Positions 18,288 through 29,832 of a stretch of 64,000 bases of DNA are shown piece by piece. The stretch lies in contig CAMLPV010000002.1 in the NCBI GenBank assembly GCA_946482005.1, positions 62,001 to 126,000 on the forward strand, read 5' to 3'. This DNA is from an uncultured Gilliamella sp. (lineage in GTDB: Bacteria > Pseudomonadota > Gammaproteobacteria > Enterobacterales > Orbaceae). The notes beneath the pieces are model-generated. The model was not told the DNA's origin and did not search any database. It saw nothing but the letters and a program-made list of their open reading frames with translations. A program made the position numbers and the translations under genes. Each line of letters starts with the position of its first letter. The stretch's first letter is position 1.

Positions 18288-19229
18288 ATGTCATCTATTC
18301 CTGCGCTTGAATTGGTCGCGCTTAAAAAAATTTATAAAAATGGTGTAGAAGCATTAAAAGGTATTGATTTAACGGTTCAAGCAGGTGATTTTTATGCATT
18401 GCTTGGTCCAAATGGTGCCGGAAAATCAACAACTATTGGCATAATTAGCTCACTAGTAACCAAAACTTCAGGTGAAGTGCGAATTTTTGGTTATGATTTA
18501 GATACTGATATTGTCAATGCCAAAAGGCAATTAGGCTTAGTACCACAAGAATTTAATTTTAACCAATTTGAAGAAGTGATTCAGATCGTCACTAATCAAG
18601 GAGGCTATTATGGATTGCCACGTAAGTTAGCATTAGAACGTGCAGAAAAATATCTAAGAATTTTAGATTTATGGGATAAACGCCATAGCCGAGCAAACAT
18701 GTTATCTGGTGGTATGAAAAGACGTTTAATGATTGCAAGAGCATTAGTTCATGAGCCTAAATTATTAATTCTTGATGAACCCACCGCGGGGGTTGATATT
18801 GAGTTGCGGCGCTCGATGTGGGACTTTTTACGTGAAATCAATCGTCAAGGCATTACCATTATATTAACTACCCATTATCTAGAAGAAGCAGAAATGCTAT
18901 GTCGCAATATTGGTATAATTCAACATGGGCAATTAATAGCGAACTCTTCTATGCGTGAATTATTAGCTAATAGCCAATCTGAAACTATTATTATTGATTA
19001 TGTACCAACAAGTGAACCCATTGTTTTAACAGATTATAGTTATGTAAATGTTGATACGGGCATGTTAGAAGTTAAAGTTGATAAACAACGTGGCTTAAAT
19101 CAGTTGTTTGAGCAACTTAATTATCAAAACGTCAAAGTGATTAGCGTGCGTAATAAGACTAATCGATTAGAAGAGTTATTTGTTGATTTGTTGCGCAATA
19201 ATAATCCAAAAGGAGCTGATAATGTGTAA
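18288..19229 (+). CDS. yadG: ABC transporter ATP-binding protein YadG
   Basis: Cytoplasmic ATPase of an ABC-2 type exporter. In 313 residues: Walker A GPNGAGKST near residue 40, Q-loop LVPQEFNFNQFE, signature MLSGGMKRR, Walker B LLILDEPTAGVD and switch His (LTTHYLEEAE). A ~75-residue C-terminal extension follows, as in YadG. It overlaps the permease gene by 8 bp (ATGTGTAA), so the two are translated together. Substrate unknown. Confidence 0.92.
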   Translation: MSSIPALELVALKKIYKNGVEALKGIDLTVQAGDFYALLGPNGAGKSTTIGIISSLVTKTSGEVRIFGYDLDTDIVNAKRQLGLVPQEFNFNQFEEVIQIVTNQGGYYGLPRKLALERAEKYLRILDLWDKRHSRANMLSGGMKRRLMIARALVHEPKLLILDEPTAGVDIELRRSMWDFLREINRQGITIILTTHYLEEAEMLCRNIGIIQHGQLIANSSMRELLANSQSETIIIDYVPTSEPIVLTDYSYVNVDTGMLEVKVDKQRGLNQLFEQLNYQNVKVISVRNKTNRLEELFVDLLRNNNPKGADNV

Positions 19230-19992
19230 TTTATATTGGATTGCCTTAAAAAGTATTTGGCGTAAAGAGGTGACAAGATTTTTAAGAATTTGGCTGCAAA
19301 CATTGATACCACCAGTTATTACTATGTCACTTTATTTTATTATATTTGGTAATTTAATTGGCTCTCGTGTTGGGAATATGGGTGGCTTTAGTTATATGTC
19401 ATTTATTGTTCCTGGTTTAATCATGATGTCTGTAATTACAAATTCTTATACCAATGTCTGTTCTTCATTTTTTAGTGCTAAATTTCAACGTAATATTGAG
19501 GAATTATTGGTTGCACCAGTACCAACGCATATTTTGATTTGGGGATATGTTGGTGGAGGTGTGATACGTGGAATTTTAACTGGAATTTTAGTGACGATAG
19601 TATCGTTATTTTTTGTTCGTCTTGAAGTGCATTCTTGGCTCTTTGTTATTTGCACTTTATTATTAACTTCAATTTTGTTTTCATTAGCAGGTTTACTAAA
19701 TGCCGTATTTGCTAAGACTTTTGACGATATTAGTATTATTCCAACATTTGTATTAACGCCATTAACTTATCTTGGCGGGGTATTTTACTCAATATCCATG
19801 CTACCCACTTTTTGGCAATGGGTATCAAAACTAAATCCAATCGTTTATATGATTAATGGTTTTCGCTATGGTTTTTTAGGTGTGACCGACGTATCACTAT
19901 GGATCACATTTTCAATGTTAATTTTGTTTGTAACCGTGCTCTATATAATTGCATGGCGACTCATTGAAAGTGGGCGAGGGCTAAGAAGTTAA
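19222..19992 (+). CDS. yadH: ABC-2 type permease YadH
   Basis: A 256-residue inner-membrane partner of YadG, with about six hydrophobic helices and the ABC-2 permease pattern (NIEELLVAPVPTHILIWGYV; LGGVFYSISMLPTFWQW; NPIVYMINGFRYGFLG). The start at 19222 is set by AGGAG seven bases upstream; the open frame continues 14 codons further but those overlap yadG. A GC-rich terminator follows. Confidence 0.92.
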   Translation: MCNLYWIALKSIWRKEVTRFLRIWLQTLIPPVITMSLYFIIFGNLIGSRVGNMGGFSYMSFIVPGLIMMSVITNSYTNVCSSFFSAKFQRNIEELLVAPVPTHILIWGYVGGGVIRGILTGILVTIVSLFFVRLEVHSWLFVICTLLLTSILFSLAGLLNAVFAKTFDDISIIPTFVLTPLTYLGGVFYSISMLPTFWQWVSKLNPIVYMINGFRYGFLGVTDVSLWITFSMLILFVTVLYIIAWRLIESGRGLRS

Positions 19993-20009
19993 ATTAACTA
20001 GAAAAACAA

Positions 20010-20029
20010 CCGCCGAATAAAATCGGCGG
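20010..20029. terminator. Terminator between yadH and eda
   Basis: Stem CCGCCGA/TCGGCGG with a 6-nt A-rich loop between convergent genes; flanked by A-rich sequence on both sides. Confidence 0.75.
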
Positions 20030-20036
20030 AAAATAA

Positions 20037-20675
20037 TTACTTGGCACCAGCAACTGCTTCTTTTGCCAGTTGAGTAATTTTAGCAAAATCACCATTAGCA
20101 ATAGCATCAGTTGGAATAAACCAAGTTCCACCAACACAAAGTACATTATTGAGCGCTAAATAGTCTCGATAATTTTTAGGGTTTACACCACCAGTAGGGC
20201 AAAACTTCATATATCCACAAGGACCAGCAAAAGCTTTTAATGCAGCTACGCCGCCATTGATTTCTGCTGGGAAGAACTTTAATGCAGTTAAGCCATATTC
20301 TTGGGCTGTTAATAATTCAGAAATAGTCGCAATACCGGGAATGACTGGAACAGGTCCTTCAACTGCTGCTTTTAAAATAGCGTCAGTTATGCCAGGAGTA
20401 ATAATAAATTCAACTCCCGCTTCGGTTACTTGTTTAAGTTGCTCAACACTTGTTACTGTACCCGCACCAACTACAGCTTCTGGAACTTCTTTAATGATTT
20501 TTTTAATTGCTTCAAGCGCACATTCTGTTCGTAGGGTAACTTCAAGAACTTTTACACCACCAGCAATTAAAGCTTTTGCTAATGGTACTGCATCTTCTAG
20601 TCGTTCAATAACGATAACAGGAACAACAGGCCCCATAGTTAGAATTTCTTCAGCACTTCTTTTCCAGTTTTTCAT
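20037..20675 (-). CDS. eda: KDPG/KHG aldolase
   Basis: Cleaves 2-keto-3-deoxy-6-phosphogluconate to pyruvate and glyceraldehyde 3-phosphate in the Entner-Doudoroff and uronate routes. The 212-residue TIM barrel keeps the Schiff-base Lys133 (ALKFFPAE), catalytic Glu in EVTLRT and the phosphate loop [11 protein letters not shown], all at E. coli positions. No edd or zwf flanks it, so it may serve hexuronate breakdown rather than a full Entner-Doudoroff operon. Confidence 0.95.
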   Translation of the reverse strand: MKNWKRSAEEILTMGPVVPVIVIERLEDAVPLAKALIAGGVKVLEVTLRTECALEAIKKIIKEVPEAVVGAGTVTSVEQLKQVTEAGVEFIITPGITDAILKAAVEGPVPVIPGIATISELLTAQEYGLTALKFFPAEINGGVAALKAFAGPCGYMKFCPTGGVNPKNYRDYLALNNVLCVGGTWFIPTDAIANGDFAKITQLAKEAVAGAK

Positions 20676-20702
20676 TTGTATCTATCCATCTTTATTAAAA
20701 GC

Positions 20703-20729
20703 AATAATCCCTAAATAATAGGGATTATT
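20703..20729 (-). terminator. Terminator after accC
   Basis: Arms AATAATCCCT/AGGGATTATT lie between the accC stop and the eda start; the T-tract is moderate on the minus strand. Confidence 0.65.
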
Positions 20730-20733
20730 TTTG

Positions 20734-22080
20734 TTACTCATAAATGCCTAATTTTTTCTCTAAATAATGAATGTTTGTTCCACCTTTTTGGAAACCTTTA
20801 TCATTCATAATTTCAATGTGAAGATCAATATTCGTTTTAATACCATCAATCACTAGTTCAGCTAATGCGTTTTTCATTCGTGCAATAGCAACATCACGAG
20901 TTTCACCATAAGCAATTAGCTTACCAATCATTGAATCATAGTAAGGTGGTACTGTGTAACCTGCATAGATATGTGATTCCCAACGAATACCAAAACCACC
21001 TGGTGCATGAAAGCGAGTAATTTTCCCAGGCGAAGGCATAAATGTTTTAGGATCTTCGGCATTTATACGGCATTCAATAGCATGACCTTTGATTTCAATA
21101 TCACTTTGTTTGATTGATAGATGTTTGCCTGCGGCAATTAAGATCTGTTCTCTAATCAAATCCACACCCGTTATCATTTCAGTAACTGGATGTTCAACCT
21201 GAATACGCGTATTCATTTCAATGAAATAAAATTCACCATTTTCAAATAAGAATTCAAATGTTCCTGCACCACGATAACCAATTTCAATGCATGCATTAAC
21301 ACAGCGTTCACCAATGAATTTGCGCATTTTAGAGGTAATGCCAACCGCTGGTGCTTCTTCAACAACTTTTTGGTGACGTCTTTGCATTGAACAATCACGT
21401 TCACCTAAATAAATAGCATGACCTTGACCATCAGAAAGCACTTGGATCTCAATATGACGAGGATTTTCAAGGAATTTTTCCATATAAACCATATCATTAT
21501 TGAAAGCGGTTTTTGCTTCTAATTTGGTCATTTTAATTGCTTGTTCAAGATCTTTTTCTTCCCGAACAATACGCATACCACGACCACCGCCACCACCGGA
21601 CGCTTTGATAATAACCGGATAGCCTATTTGTTTAGCGATCTGCTTATTATTTTCAATATCATTACTTAAAGGACCATCAGAACCCGGTACACAAGGTACG
21701 CCAGCTTTTTTCATGGCATGAATTGCTGACACTTTATCACCCATTAACCGTATAGTCTCAGGTTTTGGTCCAATAAAAACAAATCCAGAACGTTCCACTT
21801 GCTCGGCGAAGTCAGCGTTTTCTGATAAAAAACCATATCCAGGATGAATTGCTGCTGCACCAGTAACTTCGGCGGCAGAAATTAATGCGGGGATATTGAG
21901 GTAGCTTTTAGCGGAAGCTGCTGGACCAATACAGACAGTTTCGTCTGCAAGTAATACATGTTTTAAATCTTTATCTGCCGAAGAATGAACAGCGACAGTT
22001 TTAATTCCAAGTTCTTTACATGCTCGTAGGATACGTAGAGCAATTTCTCCACGGTTAGCAATAAGAATTTTATCAAGCAT
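20734..22080 (-). CDS. accC: Acetyl-CoA carboxylase, biotin carboxylase subunit
   Basis: Carboxylates the biotin on AccB with ATP and bicarbonate, the first half-reaction of fatty-acid synthesis. The 448 residues show the expected order: [33 protein letters not shown], the flexible glycine-rich ATP loop [23 protein letters not shown], and [14 protein letters not shown] with catalytic residues. Same length as E. coli AccC. It follows accB by 33 bp, as in the classic accBC operon. Confidence 0.97.
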   Translation of the reverse strand: MLDKILIANRGEIALRILRACKELGIKTVAVHSSADKDLKHVLLADETVCIGPAASAKSYLNIPALISAAEVTGAAAIHPGYGFLSENADFAEQVERSGFVFIGPKPETIRLMGDKVSAIHAMKKAGVPCVPGSDGPLSNDIENNKQIAKQIGYPVIIKASGGGGGRGMRIVREEKDLEQAIKMTKLEAKTAFNNDMVYMEKFLENPRHIEIQVLSDGQGHAIYLGERDCSMQRRHQKVVEEAPAVGITSKMRKFIGERCVNACIEIGYRGAGTFEFLFENGEFYFIEMNTRIQVEHPVTEMITGVDLIREQILIAAGKHLSIKQSDIEIKGHAIECRINAEDPKTFMPSPGKITRFHAPGGFGIRWESHIYAGYTVPPYYDSMIGKLIAYGETRDVAIARMKNALAELVIDGIKTNIDLHIEIMNDKGFQKGGTNIHYLEKKLGIYE

Positions 22081-22113
22081 ATTCGATCTCTTAATCTTAT
22101 AAATAAGTTAATA

Positions 22114-22581
22114 TTACTCAATGATGAATAGTGGCTGATCAAATTCAACAGGTTGACCATTCTCAACTAAAATAGCTTTAATTGTACCCGCTTTTTCAGA
22201 TTCAATTTGGTTCATCATTTTCATCGCTTCAACGATACAAAGTACATCACCGACATTGACAGTTTGACCAACTTCTACAAAAGCTTTCGACTCTGGGCTT
22301 GGCGTGCGATAAAACGTTCCAACCATTGGTGATTTTATAGTTGTACCTGTTGGAGCTGGAGCAATAGGATCCGCTTCAGCCACACTTTCACTAACTGAGT
22401 TAGGAGCAACAACAACTGGTGCTGCTTGAGGGATTTGAATGTTTTGTATTGGCGCTGAATAGTTTGTTGTAGGTATTGATCGACTAATTCGAACCGATTC
22501 TTCACCTTCAGAGATTTCAATTTCTGAAATACCTGACTCTTCAACTAATTCAATTAATTTTTTAATTTTGCGTATATCCAT
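22114..22581 (-). CDS. accB: Biotin carboxyl carrier protein
   Basis: A 155-residue carrier subunit. N-terminal helix region (residues ~1-35), a Pro/Ala-rich flexible linker (~40-80), then the biotinyl domain (~81-155) with the biotin-accepting Lys121 in [11 protein letters not shown] and the thumb motif [12 protein letters not shown] typical of acetyl-CoA carboxylase carriers. First gene of accBC. A possible short upstream peptide and promoter lie in its leader. Confidence 0.96.
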   Translation of the reverse strand: MDIRKIKKLIELVEESGISEIEISEGEESVRISRSIPTTNYSAPIQNIQIPQAAPVVVAPNSVSESVAEADPIAPAPTGTTIKSPMVGTFYRTPSPESKAFVEVGQTVNVGDVLCIVEAMKMMNQIESEKAGTIKAILVENGQPVEFDQPLFIIE

Positions 22582-22683
22582 GAATTACACCGTGTTTATT
22601 TGATATAAGTAACAATTAATTTAATGCATCCTTAATATCTAAAAAGTAATCTTTTAAAGTGATAATAAGGCAGTAACTCAACA

Positions 22684-22722
22684 TTAACGCGGAAGCATAC
22701 ACTGTAAAATAGATTTTGTCAT
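22684..22722 (-). CDS. Possible 12-codon leader peptide upstream of accB
   Basis: A 12-codon minus-strand frame (Met-Thr-Lys-Ser-Ile-Leu-Gln-Cys-Met-Leu-Pro-Arg-stop) is preceded by a strong AAAGGAGA Shine-Dalgarno 10 bp upstream. A TATAAT at 22749-22754 would start transcription ~20 bp before the ATG. The good ribosome site on so short a frame is unusual in this AT-rich gap and suggests a regulatory upstream ORF of the accBC transcript, ~100 nt before accB. I know of no named family, and chance cannot be excluded. Confidence 0.4.
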   Translation of the reverse strand: MTKSILQCMLPR

Positions 22723-23992
<1,270 letters not shown>

Positions 23993-24058
23993 TTATTTTC
24001 TAATTATTGATTAATCATAATTTTTATGAAATCGATAATTAATAAACATCTCACTTTT

Positions 24059-24079
24059 TCCGCCGACATAGTCGGCGGA
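24059..24079 (+). terminator. Hairpin between mreB and mreC (partial terminator or processing site)
   Basis: A perfect 9-bp GC-rich stem TCCGCCGAC/GTCGGCGGA with a 3-nt loop lies 67 bp after the mreB stop. No T-run follows, so full termination is unlikely. Confidence 0.5.
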
Positions 24080-24132
24080 GTCATATCTTGAATTAATTAG
24101 ATTTTAAGCATATAACAGGTAAGTACTGGATA

Positions 24133-24975
24133 ATGAAATTACTTTTTTCTAAACGTTCTCCTCTTAGTGTGCAGTTATTTATATCTTTGCTATTATCTAT
24201 TATATTGATAATATTAGATTTAAATTATCGTCCGTTTAAAGAAGTTCGTTACTATTTAGATACAATGATTTCGCCATTGTATTACATTTCAAATGCACCA
24301 AAAGCGACCTATGACACACTTTATGAGATGTCAAAGACGCGTGAAGCGTTAGAAAAAGAAAATGCAAATTTAAATAATATACTGCTTGAAAAAAAGACAG
24401 ACCTGTTATTGCTTGAGCATCTTAGACATGAAAACGATCGATTGAGAGAATTGCTTGGGTCTCCTTTAAGACATGATGAACATAAAATGGCAGCTCAAGT
24501 TATATTAGCTGATACGGATCCTTATGTTTATCAAGTCGTTATCAATAAAGGTAAAAATGACGGTGTTTATATAGGTCAACCTGTCGTTGATGATAAAGGT
24601 ATCGTTGGGCAAATTTATGAAACCGCTCAAAAAACAAGCCGAGCAATTTTAGTTTGTGATTATCAACATGCAATACCTGTACAAATATTAAGAAATGATA
24701 TTTCTATGGTGGCAGTTGGTAATGGATGCAGTAATGATTTAACACTCGATTTTTTACCAAACAATGTTGATATCAAAGTCGGCGACATATTAGTAACTTC
24801 TGGACTAGATGGCCGTTTTCCTGAAGGCTATCCCGTTGCAGTAGTAAGTTCTGTCAAACTTGATATTAGCGATTCAACACCGGTCATTTCGGCAACGCCG
24901 ACAGCCGATCTAAAACGTTTACGCTATCTATTATTACTATGGGGAGATCAAGGAGTAAAACATGAGGGCTCGTAA
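24133..24975 (+). CDS. mreC: Rod-shape determining protein MreC
   Basis: Bitopic inner-membrane protein that links MreB to the periplasmic PBP2/RodA elongation machine. The 280 residues have an N-terminal membrane helix (~13-30), a coiled coil (~60-105, rich in EN/LE heptads), then the beta-rich periplasmic domain (AAQVILADTDPYVYQVVINKGKNDGV; GQIYETAQKTSRAILVCDY). E. coli MreC is longer (367) mainly by a disordered tail absent here. It overlaps mreD by 14 bp. Confidence 0.93.
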   Translation: MKLLFSKRSPLSVQLFISLLLSIILIILDLNYRPFKEVRYYLDTMISPLYYISNAPKATYDTLYEMSKTREALEKENANLNNILLEKKTDLLLLEHLRHENDRLRELLGSPLRHDEHKMAAQVILADTDPYVYQVVINKGKNDGVYIGQPVVDDKGIVGQIYETAQKTSRAILVCDYQHAIPVQILRNDISMVAVGNGCSNDLTLDFLPNNVDIKVGDILVTSGLDGRFPEGYPVAVVSSVKLDISDSTPVISATPTADLKRLRYLLLLWGDQGVKHEGS

Positions 24976-25447
24976 TAGCATATTAATTATTTGGTTCACT
25001 TTGTTAATAGGCTTATTTTTTCAAATTATACCTTGGTCACCTTCATATGATATGTTTAAACCACATTTGTTTTTATTAATTATTGCTTATTGGTTAATTA
25101 CTTTACCTTATCAGATTGGCATAGGTACCGCATTTGTTTTTGGTTTATTGATAGATTTATGCTCGGGAACAGTACTGGGCGTACATGCTTTCATCTATTC
25201 TTTAATTGCCTATTTACTTGTATTCAAATACCAATTGTTGAGTAATTTAGCTTTGTGGCAACAGGCTTTTATCTTATTTGGTATTTCGGTATGTTATAAT
25301 GCATTAATCTTTATATTTCAGGTAAGTATTTATCATACAATTACTATGTCGCCTTATATACTATTATCAAGTTGTGTTGATGGGTTTTTATGGATATGGA
25401 TATATCTGCTATTGCAAAGCATAAAACAAAACTTTGCAATTAATTAG
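24962..25447 (+). CDS. mreD: Rod-shape determining membrane protein MreD
   Basis: A 161-residue inner-membrane protein with five to six hydrophobic segments. The family pattern is visible: WSPSYDMFKPHLFLLIIAYW near the N-terminus and GLLIDLCSGTVLGVHAFIYSL in the middle. The ATG lies inside the end of mreC with AAGGAG just upstream. Part of the elongasome with MreB and MreC. Confidence 0.93.
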   Translation: MRARNSILIIWFTLLIGLFFQIIPWSPSYDMFKPHLFLLIIAYWLITLPYQIGIGTAFVFGLLIDLCSGTVLGVHAFIYSLIAYLLVFKYQLLSNLALWQQAFILFGISVCYNALIFIFQVSIYHTITMSPYILLSSCVDGFLWIWIYLLLQSIKQNFAIN

Positions 25448-25461
25448 GGGAATGTTTCTGT

Positions 25462-26937
25462 ATGTCTGTTGAATTATTAATGAACGTAACTCCGTCTGAA
25501 ACGCGAGTTGCCTATATTGAAGATGGTGTATTGCAAGAAATTCATGTTGATCGTGAATCGCGTCGAGGCATTGTCGGTAATATTTATAAAGGAAAAATTA
25601 TTCGTATTTTGCCTGGTATGCAGGCAGCATTTGTCGATATTGGTCTTGAAAAGGCAGCATTTTTGCATGCATCCGATATCATGCCCCATACTGAATGTGT
25701 GTCAGATTCAGAACAAGAGCAATTTCAAGTAAAAGATATTTCTGAACTTGTCCGTCAAGGACAAGATTTAATGGTACAAGTCGTTAAAGATCCATTAGGA
25801 ACTAAAGGCGCTCGACTCACAACTGATATTACTTTACCGTCCCGTTATTTGGTGTTGATGCCAGGTCAAAATTCTTCACACGTTGCTACTTCTCAACGCA
25901 TAGAAAGTGAAGAAGAGCGTCAAAGACTAAAACATATTGTTGAACAATATGTAACCCCAGACGGTGGTTTTATTGTTAGAACTGCTGCCGAGGGTGCAAG
26001 TGCTCATGAGCTTGAGCAAGATGCAAACTTTTTAAAACGGTTATGGACTAAAATTCAAGAACGAATGGCACGACCTACCAGTAAAAATTTAGTTTATGGT
26101 GAGTTAGCTTTATCTCAACGAGTGTTAAGAGACTTTGTTGGTGATCCAATTGAGCGTATTTTAGTTGATTCTAAATTGACTTACGATCTTCTTGTCGATT
26201 TTACTCAAGAGTTTATGCCAGAAGTGACTGATAAACTCTTTCATTATCGTGGTAATATCCCAATATTCGATCTATATGATACTGAAAATGAGATTCAACG
26301 AGCATTAGATCGCAAAGTTAAACTGAAATCGGGCGGTTATTTAATTATTGATCAAACCGAAGCCATGACAACAATTGATATTAACACTGGTGCATTTGTT
26401 GGTCATCGAAATTTAGAAGAGACAATCTTTAACACTAATATAGAGGCAACCATTGCTATTGCGCGTCAATTAAGATTACGCAATTTAGGTGGTATTATTA
26501 TTATCGATTTTATCGATATGCAAGAAAATTTGCATCGAGAACGTGTATTACAATCATTGCAGGATTCTTTGTCGAAAGATCGAGCTAGAACAACTATTAA
26601 TTCATTTTCTACATTAGGACTAGTAGAAATGACACGTAAACGAACTCGTGAAAGTATTGGGCATATTTTGTGTGAAGAATGTCCTGCTTGTAAGGGTAGA
26701 GGAATAGTCAAATCAGTTGAAACTGTTTGTAATGAAATTTTACGTGAAATTGTAAGAGTATATAAAGCTCATCGTTCTGAATATTTTTTAGTCTATGCGT
26801 CATCTGCTGTTGCGAATGCTTTAACGATTGATGAATCACATGCACTTGCTGAAGTTGAAGTCTTTGTTGGTAAAAGAGTTGAAGTGAAAATTGAACCACT
26901 TTATATTCAAGAACAATATGATGTGGTATTAATGTAA
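25462..26937 (+). CDS. rng: Ribonuclease G
   Basis: Endoribonuclease of the RNase E/G family that matures the 16S rRNA 5' end and degrades selected mRNAs. In 491 residues: an N-terminal S1 domain (~38-120, GNIYKGKIIRILPGMQAAFVDIG), the 5'-sensor/RNase H-like region, the DNase I-like catalytic Asp motifs (MTTIDINTGAFVG; IIIIDFIDMQ) and the Zn-link CPACKGRG. Length matches E. coli Rng (489). It follows mreD by 14 bp; the maf (yhdE) gene found between them in E. coli is absent. A dispersed repeat lies 10 bp after the stop. Confidence 0.96.
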   Translation: MSVELLMNVTPSETRVAYIEDGVLQEIHVDRESRRGIVGNIYKGKIIRILPGMQAAFVDIGLEKAAFLHASDIMPHTECVSDSEQEQFQVKDISELVRQGQDLMVQVVKDPLGTKGARLTTDITLPSRYLVLMPGQNSSHVATSQRIESEEERQRLKHIVEQYVTPDGGFIVRTAAEGASAHELEQDANFLKRLWTKIQERMARPTSKNLVYGELALSQRVLRDFVGDPIERILVDSKLTYDLLVDFTQEFMPEVTDKLFHYRGNIPIFDLYDTENEIQRALDRKVKLKSGGYLIIDQTEAMTTIDINTGAFVGHRNLEETIFNTNIEATIAIARQLRLRNLGGIIIIDFIDMQENLHRERVLQSLQDSLSKDRARTTINSFSTLGLVEMTRKRTRESIGHILCEECPACKGRGIVKSVETVCNEILREIVRVYKAHRSEYFLVYASSAVANALTIDESHALAEVEVFVGKRVEVKIEPLYIQEQYDVVLM

Positions 26938-26947
26938 AGCAATTACA

Positions 26948-26990
26948 TGTTAAAAAGTTTCAGGTTAACTATACGTTTCAGTATAAAAAT
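26948..26990 (+). repeat. Dispersed ~40-bp repeat, copy 2
   Basis: Near-identical to the copy at 7578-7620. Half-sites GTTTCAG and GTTTCAG are 18 bp apart in direct orientation, followed by TATAAAA. It lies between rng and tldD, 10 bp after the rng stop. Confidence 0.75.
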
Positions 26991-27052
26991 AACATAATAA
27001 TGGATATATATATTCAAAAATATAGCATTATAAATTAAAATTTAAGGAATTT

Positions 27053-28510
27053 ATGATAGTAACTCAAGTGAGTGAACGGCTACTCAACCCTAATAACTTA
27101 AGCCAACGTGATATTTCACATTTGCTTGATATGTTAAGTTCAAGGCAAATTGATTTTGGTGATTTATACTTTTTATCTGGTTATTACGAAAGCTGGGTAC
27201 TGGAAGATAGCATTATTAAAAATGCTTCGTTCCATCGTGATCAAGGTGTTGGCGTTCGTGCAGTTGTTGGCGAAAAAACCGGTTTTGCCTATACTGATCA
27301 GCTCTCTTTAAATCGTTTAGAACAGAGTGTATTGGCAGCCAATTCAATCACTAAACAGCAAACTCCAATTGTTGTCACACCTTTTAAAACGGCTAAAATG
27401 GTACCCATGTATGCATCAATCAATCCAATTAACTCTTTTTCTCAAGAGCAAAAGATTGCATTGTTACGACATATTGATCAGTTAGCAAGGTCAATTGACA
27501 AAAATGTAATTGAAGTATCAGCCAGTTTAACTGGTAGTTATGAAGATATTTTGATTGCAGGTACTGATGGTACACTATGCGCCGATGTCCGTCCATTAGT
27601 ACGTTTATCTGTATCGGTCATTGTCGAAAAAGACGGGAAACGTGAGCGAGGCGGTAGTGGCGGAGGGGGCCGTTTTGGTTATGAGTATTTTTTAAATATT
27701 AATCCTAAAACGTCTGAAAGCTTTGCTGATAGTTATACTCGAGAAGCTGTGAGATTAGCATTAGTTTCATTGTCAGCTAAAGCTGCCCCTGCAGGTACAA
27801 TGCCTGTAATTTTAGGTGCGGGTTGGCCAGGAGTACTACTTCATGAAGCGGTAGGACATGGTTTAGAAGGGGATTTTAATCGCAAAAACAGCTCGGTATT
27901 CTCAGGAAAAATTGGTGAAAAAGTCACCTCAGAACTCTGTACTATTGTAGATGATGGAACAATTGAAAATCGCAGAGGTTCATTATCAATTGATGACGAA
28001 GGTACCGTAAGTCAAAAAACCGTTCTTATCGAAAATGGTATTTTAAAAGGTTATATGTTTGATAAGACTAATGCTAAATTGATGAACACACATTCAACCG
28101 GCAATGGTCGTCGTGAAGGATATGCATGCTTACCTATGCCAAGAATGACTAACACTTATATGTTAGCTGGAGAATCTACTTTCGACGACATTATCAATAG
28201 CGTTGACTATGGTCTTTATGCACCTAATTTTTCGGGTGGTCAGGTTGATATCACTTCTGGTAAGTTTGTATTTTCAACATCAGAAGCCTATTTAATTGAA
28301 AAAGGAAAAATAACTACCCCAGTTAAGGGCGCAACATTAATTGGTTCCGGCATTGAAACCATGCAACAAATATCGATGGTAGGGAATGATCTCACATTAG
28401 ATTCAGGTGTTGGTATTTGTGGCAAAGCTGGACAAAGTGTTCCTGTAGGGGTTGGTCAACCCACTTTAAAAGTGGATAATTTAACCGTTGGCGGAACGAT
28501 TAATAACTAA
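27053..28510 (+). CDS. tldD: Metalloprotease TldD
   Basis: Subunit of the TldD-TldE protease that acts on unfolded peptides and on CcdA and microcin B17 in E. coli. The 485 residues carry the zinc site [11 protein letters not shown] near ~270 (HExxxH), followed downstream by the Cys-containing region ([15 protein letters not shown]), and have the family C-terminus ([21 protein letters not shown]). E. coli order rng-yhdP-tldD is shortened here by loss of yhdP. TldE (PmbA) is not in the window. Confidence 0.96.
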   Translation: MIVTQVSERLLNPNNLSQRDISHLLDMLSSRQIDFGDLYFLSGYYESWVLEDSIIKNASFHRDQGVGVRAVVGEKTGFAYTDQLSLNRLEQSVLAANSITKQQTPIVVTPFKTAKMVPMYASINPINSFSQEQKIALLRHIDQLARSIDKNVIEVSASLTGSYEDILIAGTDGTLCADVRPLVRLSVSVIVEKDGKRERGGSGGGGRFGYEYFLNINPKTSESFADSYTREAVRLALVSLSAKAAPAGTMPVILGAGWPGVLLHEAVGHGLEGDFNRKNSSVFSGKIGEKVTSELCTIVDDGTIENRRGSLSIDDEGTVSQKTVLIENGILKGYMFDKTNAKLMNTHSTGNGRREGYACLPMPRMTNTYMLAGESTFDDIINSVDYGLYAPNFSGGQVDITSGKFVFSTSEAYLIEKGKITTPVKGATLIGSGIETMQQISMVGNDLTLDSGVGICGKAGQSVPVGVGQPTLKVDNLTVGGTINN

Positions 28511-28540
28511 TAACTATAAATAAAATGGGAAATTAAATAG

Positions 28541-29209
28541 ATGGAAACAATCATCAATCTTTATCATGCTTTTATTAACTTGGATATTGCAATCTTATCC
28601 AATCCGAATGTGCTTTGGACGCTTTATGGGATGTTGTTTGTCGTCATTTTATTAGAAAATGGCGTATTACCAGCAGCATTCTTACCGGGTGATAGTTTAT
28701 TATTCCTAACTGGGGTTTTGATTAGTCGTGATGTTTTTCATTTTGGTTTAATAAATGTTATTTTAATTTCTGGTGCGGCTTTAGGTACTTGGTTAGGTTA
28801 CATACAAGGTCTCTGGTTAGGTAATACTAAGCTGGTTAAGGGGTGGATGGAGCATGTTCCTGAAAAATATCATAAAAAATCAGAAGTGTTATTCCATAAA
28901 TATGGATTGCAAGCTTTATTCATTGGACGCTTTATTGCTTTTGTACGTACGTTATTACCTATGATGGCGGGAATCTCAGGGCTACATAGTCGAAAATTTC
29001 ATATTTATAACTGGATCAGTGCGACATTATGGATTTTTCTAATTGTGACATTAGGTTACTTATTTGGTTTATCACCATTTTTTGATAAATATGAAAAACA
29101 AATCATGTCTCTTCTTATGTTGATTCCTGCCTTTTTATTGGTACTAGGATTAATTTTTTCACTATGGCTTGCATTTAAACGTTGGTTAGCAAATAAGAAG
29201 CAATCTTAA
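28541..29209 (+). CDS. yqjA: DedA-family membrane protein YqjA
   Basis: A 222-residue inner-membrane protein of the DedA superfamily, required in E. coli with YghB for envelope proton-motive-force homeostasis, cell division and drug resistance. It has the DedA motifs ENGVLPAAFLPGDSLLFLTGVL and GRFIAFVRTLLPMMAGISGL, plus YIQGLWLG and a C-terminal helix with a basic end. The start ANPxVxxxLYxxxF-like region and overall length match YqjA rather than DedA or YohD. Follows tldD by 30 bp. Confidence 0.9.
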   Translation: METIINLYHAFINLDIAILSNPNVLWTLYGMLFVVILLENGVLPAAFLPGDSLLFLTGVLISRDVFHFGLINVILISGAALGTWLGYIQGLWLGNTKLVKGWMEHVPEKYHKKSEVLFHKYGLQALFIGRFIAFVRTLLPMMAGISGLHSRKFHIYNWISATLWIFLIVTLGYLFGLSPFFDKYEKQIMSLLMLIPAFLLVLGLIFSLWLAFKRWLANKKQS

Positions 29210-29246
29210 AATTTAATATTGAAGATAAATTTATAAAGAAGAGGGC

Positions 29247-29631
<385 letters not shown>

Positions 29632-29637
29632 GTCAAT

Positions 29638-29666
29638 GAGTATAACTTAATGTATGATTTTGTCCA
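29638..29666 (-). promoter_or_regulatory. rnpB promoter
   Basis: On the minus strand TGGACA (29661-29666) and TATACT (29639-29644) are 16 bp apart, placing the start of transcription at the mature 5' end of rnpB. Confidence 0.7.
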
Positions 29667-29832
29667 GTAATGTCTGTTTTTGAATAGGCAGGTGGGTAAA
29701 GTATATACTTTTTTATACTGATATTGCCGGAAAAGGTAGGATCATACTTAATGATGCATCAATTAATTAACTTGCTCACTCTAATAGCACATTATAACAA
29801 TGTGCTATTGGTATTAGATAAAGTAAGTTTAA

